A stretch of DNA of 64,000 nucleotides, from positions 124,001-188,000 of the forward strand of contig MKSV01000003.1 in the NCBI GenBank assembly GCA_001897435.1, in the 5' to 3' direction. Positions 60,393-64,000 of the stretch are shown piece after piece. The notes under the pieces were generated by a model that worked only from the letters and a program-made list of their open reading frames with translations, searched no databases and was not told the DNA's origin. Origin of the DNA: Acidobacteriales bacterium 59-55. Its GTDB lineage: Bacteria > Acidobacteriota > Terriglobia > Terriglobales > Acidobacteriaceae. Both the position numbers and the translations under genes were made by a program. Positions within the stretch are counted from its first letter, which is position 1; every line of letters starts with the position of its first letter.

Positions 60393-61241
60393 TTGAAGAG
60401 CATCCTCTGCGCCCTGCTGCTGGCCGCCCTCGCCTCTCCCACGCTGTGGGCGCAGGCCGCCGACATTCCCAACGCGACCACCCCGAAGCCCGGCGCCTCG
60501 ACCGAGGAGCAGCGCGGACGCCAGTTGATGGACGAGATGGTCGCCGCGCTCGGCGGCGATGCCTGGCTCAACCGCAAGGACATGCGCTTCCACGGCCGCC
60601 TTGCCAGCTTCTTTCAGGGCAAGCCCAACGGCATGGTCATCGAGTTCGACGCCTGGCACCAGTTCGCCGACGCCACCCACCCGGAGGCACAGCGCATCGG
60701 CTTCCTCACCGACAAGAGCATGCTCTTCCCCGGCAAGAAGATCGACGTGGTGCAGATCTGGACCGGCGGCAACGGCTTCGAGGTTACCTACAAGGGCAAG
60801 ACGGCCCTGCCCAAAGATCAGGTCGAGGACTTTTACCGGCGGCAGGCCCACTCCATCGAAGAGGTGGTGCGCACCTGGCTCAAGGCTCCCGGCGTGATGG
60901 TCCTCTACGACGGCACCAGCATGGTCGAGCGCCGCATGGCAGACAAGGTGACGATCCTCAGCGCGAACAACGACGCCGTCACCATCGACCTCGATACCAC
61001 CACGCATCTGCCGCTGCGCCGCACCTTCGAGTGGCGCAACGTCACCTTCAAAGACCACGACCAGGACATCGAGGAGTACGCCGACTATCACACCATCCAG
61101 GGCCTGCCCACCGCCTTCAACATCACCCGCTATCACAACGGCGATATGGCCAGCCAGCGCTTTCTCAGCAAGGTCGAGTACAACACCGGCCTGCCCGCGG
61201 AACTGTTCAACCAGGAAAAGCTCATTAAAAGGAAGAAGTAG
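60393..61241 (+). CDS. Exported LolA-like or outer membrane lipoprotein-sorting family protein
   Basis: Encodes 282 residues from a TTG start at 60393, supported by GGAG at 60381-60384. Signal peptide to about residue 21 (TLWAQA). The mature protein begins QLMDEMVAALGGDAWLNRKDMRFHGRL and has an open beta-barrel pattern with VTIDLDTTTHLPLRRTFEWRN near 200, which is typical of LolA/LppX-fold proteins of unknown detail. It precedes the lipid A cluster by 26 bp, so an envelope lipid or lipoprotein role is plausible. Confidence 0.75.
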   Translation: MKSILCALLLAALASPTLWAQAADIPNATTPKPGASTEEQRGRQLMDEMVAALGGDAWLNRKDMRFHGRLASFFQGKPNGMVIEFDAWHQFADATHPEAQRIGFLTDKSMLFPGKKIDVVQIWTGGNGFEVTYKGKTALPKDQVEDFYRRQAHSIEEVVRTWLKAPGVMVLYDGTSMVERRMADKVTILSANNDAVTIDLDTTTHLPLRRTFEWRNVTFKDHDQDIEEYADYHTIQGLPTAFNITRYHNGDMASQRFLSKVEYNTGLPAELFNQEKLIKRKK

Positions 61242-61267
61242 GCGGCGGTTTATACTCAGGGCTGCCC

Positions 61268-61795
61268 ATGAGTGAACAGCCAACCAACTCCCCCGAAGGC
61301 CTCGAGCCGCTTCCGACAGCCGGACAGACGATGGACATCGTCGAGATCATGTCCATCCTGCCGCACCGCTATCCCTTTCTGCTCATCGACCGCGTCGTCG
61401 AGATGGAGCGCAAACAGCGCATCGTCGCCATCAAGAATGTCACCTTCAACGAGCCGCACTTTCAGGGACATTTCCCCGATTACCCGATCATGCCCGGCGT
61501 CCTGATGGTCGAGGCCATCGCCCAGGCGGGCGGCGCTCTGCTGCTGACCGAGATTCCCGACCGCGCCGACAAGCTGATGGTCTTCACCGGAATTGACAGC
61601 GCCAAGTTCCGCCGCCCTGTCGTTCCCGGCGACCAGTTGCGCATCGAGGTCACCGTGCTGCAATGGCGCAGCCGCGCCGTCAAGATGCTGGGCATCGCCA
61701 CGGTCGACGGCAAGGTCGCCTGCGAGGCGACGGTAATGTGCCAGCTTGTGCCTCGCGCCGCCAAAAAGCCTGCCCCCGAGGTACCGGCTGAGTGA
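61268..61795 (+). CDS. fabZ: 3-hydroxyacyl-ACP dehydratase
   Basis: A 175-residue hot-dog-fold enzyme. MSILPHRYPFLLIDRVVEME and FQGHFPDYPIMPGVLMVEAIAQAGG carry the catalytic histidine and glutamate. It dehydrates 3-hydroxyacyl-ACP and competes with LpxA for that substrate, which is why the two genes are usually linked. It overlaps lpxA by 4 nt (GTGA). TATACT (61251-61256) lies 11 nt before the ATG. The C-terminus is about 20 residues longer than usual. Confidence 0.96.
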   Translation: MSEQPTNSPEGLEPLPTAGQTMDIVEIMSILPHRYPFLLIDRVVEMERKQRIVAIKNVTFNEPHFQGHFPDYPIMPGVLMVEAIAQAGGALLLTEIPDRADKLMVFTGIDSAKFRRPVVPGDQLRIEVTVLQWRSRAVKMLGIATVDGKVACEATVMCQLVPRAAKKPAPEVPAE

Positions 61796-62574
61796 GCATC
61801 CATCCGACCGCCATCGTTGCCGCGGGAGCCGTCATACCGGCGTCCTGCACGGTCGGCCCCTATTGCACCGTCGGCGCGGATGTCGTGCTGGGCGAGGAGT
61901 GCGAGCTGGTCTCGCACGTCGTCCTCGACGGACACCTGACACTCGGCAACCGCAACCGCATCTTTTCCTTCGCCTGCCTTGGCATCGCACCGCAGGATCT
62001 GAAGTATGCAGGCGAGCCGACGCGGCTTGAGATCGGCGACGACAACAGCATCCGTGAGTATGTCACCATCTCCCGGGGTACAAAGGGCGGTGGCGGCCTG
62101 ACCCGCGTGGGCAACGGCTGCCTCATCATGGCCTACACTCACATCGGCCACGACTCGACGATCGGCAATGGGTGCATCCTGGCCAACTCCGCCACGCTTG
62201 CCGGGCACGTGATCGTCGAGGACTACGCCGTCGTCGGCGCGCTTTGCCCAGTGCACCAGTTCTGCCGCATCGGCAAGTACTCCTACATTGGTGGCGGCAC
62301 CACCATCACACAGAATGTGCTGCCCTACTCGCTGACCAGCATCGAGCGCAACAACCATGCCTACGGACTCAACAAGATAGGTCTGGAACGCCGGGGCTTT
62401 ACGCCGGGACAGTTGAAAGAGCTGCGCGCGGCCTATCGTCTGCTACAGGCCTCGAAGCTGAACACCACGCAGGCTCTCGAAGCGATTCGCGAGACCATCG
62501 CCAAAGGCGCAGGCGAGCACGTCGCTTATCTCGCCGACTTCATCGCCAACAGCGACCGAGGCGTCATCAAGTAA
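61792..62574 (+). CDS. lpxA: UDP-N-acetylglucosamine O-acyltransferase
   Basis: A 260-residue left-handed beta-helix protein with hexapeptide repeats, started by GTG within the fabZ stop. The active-site histidine region MAYTHIGHDSTIGN and the C-terminal helical domain with RRGFTPGQLKELRAAYRLL are typical. It adds a 3-hydroxyacyl chain to UDP-GlcNAc, the first lipid A step, before LpxC. Confidence 0.96.
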   Translation: MSIHPTAIVAAGAVIPASCTVGPYCTVGADVVLGEECELVSHVVLDGHLTLGNRNRIFSFACLGIAPQDLKYAGEPTRLEIGDDNSIREYVTISRGTKGGGGLTRVGNGCLIMAYTHIGHDSTIGNGCILANSATLAGHVIVEDYAVVGALCPVHQFCRIGKYSYIGGGTTITQNVLPYSLTSIERNNHAYGLNKIGLERRGFTPGQLKELRAAYRLLQASKLNTTQALEAIRETIAKGAGEHVAYLADFIANSDRGVIK

Positions 62575-62625
62575 TTCAGTGATAGAAGCGTTCTTCGTTC
62601 AGGAAAGGTAGACTGATCTCCGCCT

Positions 62626-63780
62626 ATGACCTCCTCTCTTCGTATCCTCCAATCTCTTCTCCTCTTTCTCGTCTTCAGCGTGCTCGCGGCGGCTTCCCCC
62701 GCCTCGGCTCAGAGCAACACACACATCCGCGTCGCCGTCGTCGGCCTGAATCACGACCATATTCGAGGCTTCCTGCATAACCTGCCCTCACACCCCGAGG
62801 TCGAGCTGGTCGGCATCTCCGAGCCGGACGCGGCTCTGCGGCAGAAGTACGCCGCGCAATTCCATATCGCCAATAGCCTTTTCTTCTCCAAGGAATCGGA
62901 GATGCTGGCGAAGACGCACCCGCAGGCGATCCTTGTCTACACCTCGATCGCCGGACACCGCGCCGCCATCGAAGAGGCCGCGCCGCTGCATATCGCCGCC
63001 ATGGTCGAGAAACCGCTGGCCACCACAGTCGAGGATGCGCTCGCCATCGAGCGGCTCTCGGAGAAGTACAACGTCCCTGTGCTCACCAACTACGAGACCA
63101 CCTGGTACAACTCCAACACTGCGGCGAACGACCTGCTCGCCAGCGGAAAGATCGGCGACCTGCGCAAGCTGGTCATCCACGATGGACACCGCGGCCCCAA
63201 AGAGATCGGCGTCAGCCCGGAGTTCTTCAAGTGGCTCACCGATCCCAAACAGAATGGCGCGGGCGCGCTCTTCGACTTCGGCTGCTACGGCGCCGATCTG
63301 GCGACGTGGATGATGCACGGCGAACTGCCGACCACCGTGACCGCCGTGACCCTGCACATCAAGCCGCAGATCTACCCCAACGTGGATGACGACAGCACCA
63401 TCGTCCTCACCTACCCGCATGCGCAGGCGATCATCCAGGGCTCGTGGAACTGGCCGTTCGACCGCAAGGACATGGAGGTCTACGGAGTGAAGGGCTACGT
63501 CGATACGCTCTATCAGGATGGCGCACCCGGTATCAAGCTCCGCATCCGTCTTCCCGGCGAACACGCCGAGCACGTTGAAGACGCGCCCGCACTCGCGGCG
63601 CCGCAGAACAATTCGCTCAACTACCTGACCGCCGTTCTCGACGGAACGCTCAAGCCGCAACACGACCTCACCTCGCTCGACACCAACGTCACGGTCGTGC
63701 GCATTCTCGACGCCGCGCGCCGCTCCGCGCAGACGGGCCGCACCATTCACCTGAAGGCCGAGGTTGAAGGCAAACGATAG
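62626..63780 (+). CDS. Gfo/Idh/MocA-type oxidoreductase with signal peptide
   Basis: A 384-residue protein. Residues 1-28 look like a Sec signal peptide (LLLFLVFSVLAAASPASAQ) without twin arginines. The Rossmann start reads VAVVGLNHDHIRGF, lacking the second and third glycines of the usual GxGxxG. The family EKPLATT motif (about residues 128-134) and a C-terminal alpha/beta domain are present. It lies between lpxA and lpxI, where other bacteria keep a cytoplasmic Gfo/Idh enzyme, but its leader and altered nucleotide site set it apart. TAGACT lies 11 nt before the ATG. Confidence 0.85.
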   Translation: MTSSLRILQSLLLFLVFSVLAAASPASAQSNTHIRVAVVGLNHDHIRGFLHNLPSHPEVELVGISEPDAALRQKYAAQFHIANSLFFSKESEMLAKTHPQAILVYTSIAGHRAAIEEAAPLHIAAMVEKPLATTVEDALAIERLSEKYNVPVLTNYETTWYNSNTAANDLLASGKIGDLRKLVIHDGHRGPKEIGVSPEFFKWLTDPKQNGAGALFDFGCYGADLATWMMHGELPTTVTAVTLHIKPQIYPNVDDDSTIVLTYPHAQAIIQGSWNWPFDRKDMEVYGVKGYVDTLYQDGAPGIKLRIRLPGEHAEHVEDAPALAAPQNNSLNYLTAVLDGTLKPQHDLTSLDTNVTVVRILDAARRSAQTGRTIHLKAEVEGKR

Positions 63781-63825
63781 ATACTTCTTTCAAGAACCGC
63801 TTCATTCAAATTGAATTGATTGCAC

Positions 63826-64000
63826 ATGGATAAACTCGGCCTCATCGCCGGCAACGGACGCTTCCCCTTCCTTCTGCTCGACGCCGCGCGCGCGCATGGC
63901 CTGCAGGTCGTCGTCGCGGCGATCAAGGAGGAGACCGACCCCGAGATCGATGCTCGCGCCGCAGCCGATCCGGAGATCCACGTCCACTGGCTATCGCTCG
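63826..64000 (+). CDS. lpxI: UDP-2,3-diacylglucosamine hydrolase LpxI, N-terminal part
   Basis: Only the first 58 residues are in the window; the gene runs off the right end. MDKLGLIAGNGRFPFLLLDAAR and VVVAAIKEETDPEI match the N-terminus of LpxI (formerly DUF1009). LpxI cleaves UDP-2,3-diacylglucosamine to lipid X after LpxC and LpxD have acted. Same direction as fabZ-lpxA and the oxidoreductase gene. Confidence 0.88.
   Translation, partial: MDKLGLIAGNGRFPFLLLDAARAHGLQVVVAAIKEETDPEIDARAAADPEIHVHWLSL

Noticed and set aside
1..64000. CRISPR array, tRNA, rRNA, prophage or insertion sequence
   Set aside because: No regularly spaced direct repeats, no cloverleaf or rRNA-like stretch and no transposase, integrase or phage structural protein was recognised. 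A tRNA scan was not possible by eye, so small RNA genes cannot be fully excluded.

Overview
The window reads as chromosomal DNA of an Acidobacteriota member, most likely class Terriglobia, family Acidobacteriaceae (Granulicella/Terriglobus/Edaphobacter type). The grounds are three very long duplicated FtsX/MacB permeases of the ADOP type (one with its PadR regulator), an Oar-like TonB-dependent receptor with an N-terminal carboxypeptidase-regulatory domain, a lipid A gene set, GC-rich coding DNA and several dispersed intergenic repeats. This placement is inference from gene content. I saw no rRNA, tRNA, CRISPR array, transposase or phage gene.

Layout. 1-7.4 kb: a secreted PIG-L deacetylase diverges from a ROK regulator, which is followed by an Oar-like receptor with a near-consensus promoter. 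7.6-11.7 kb: argininosuccinate-lyase-like gene, APC permease and CysK-like gene on one strand. 11.8-15.6 kb: a TPR protein, a LacI regulator and a Tat-exported DUF2264 protein. 15.8-22.2 kb: an ABC exporter followed by a half-length cyclic beta-glucan-synthase-like enzyme. 22.5-26.9 kb: two small envelope proteins, then pyrR-pyrB-pyrC. 27.1-30.2 kb: an anti-sigma/ECF sigma/membrane protein set, folK and lpxC. 30.3-38 kb: M20 peptidase, Maf, AsmA-like protein, hexose-6-phosphate mutarotase, NIPSNAP protein, a lipoprotein and a possible papain-fold protein.

38-53.8 kb is the most distinctive part. Eight minus-strand genes with very small gaps encode a membrane-fusion adaptor, an ATPase, two ADOP permeases, a second ATPase, a TolC-type channel, an NtrC-type response regulator and an NtrY-like sensor kinase. 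This looks like a complete efflux or envelope-stress machine with its own two-component control. A PadR regulator and a third ADOP permease diverge from it, with clustered inverted repeats in between.

53.9-64 kb: lipoyl synthase, a xylose-isomerase-like TIM barrel, a 4-TM protein, a lipoprotein cytochrome c, a TSUP permease, a DacB peptidase diverging from folP, a LolA-like protein, then fabZ-lpxA-secreted oxidoreductase-lpxI (cut by the window end). With lpxC this covers several steps of early lipid A synthesis.

Intergenic DNA carries at least three families of small repeats. Several genes without an obvious ribosome-binding site have a -10-like hexamer 7-12 nt before the start codon, which hints at very short leaders. 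All functional assignments come from reading motifs and order; no database search was run.
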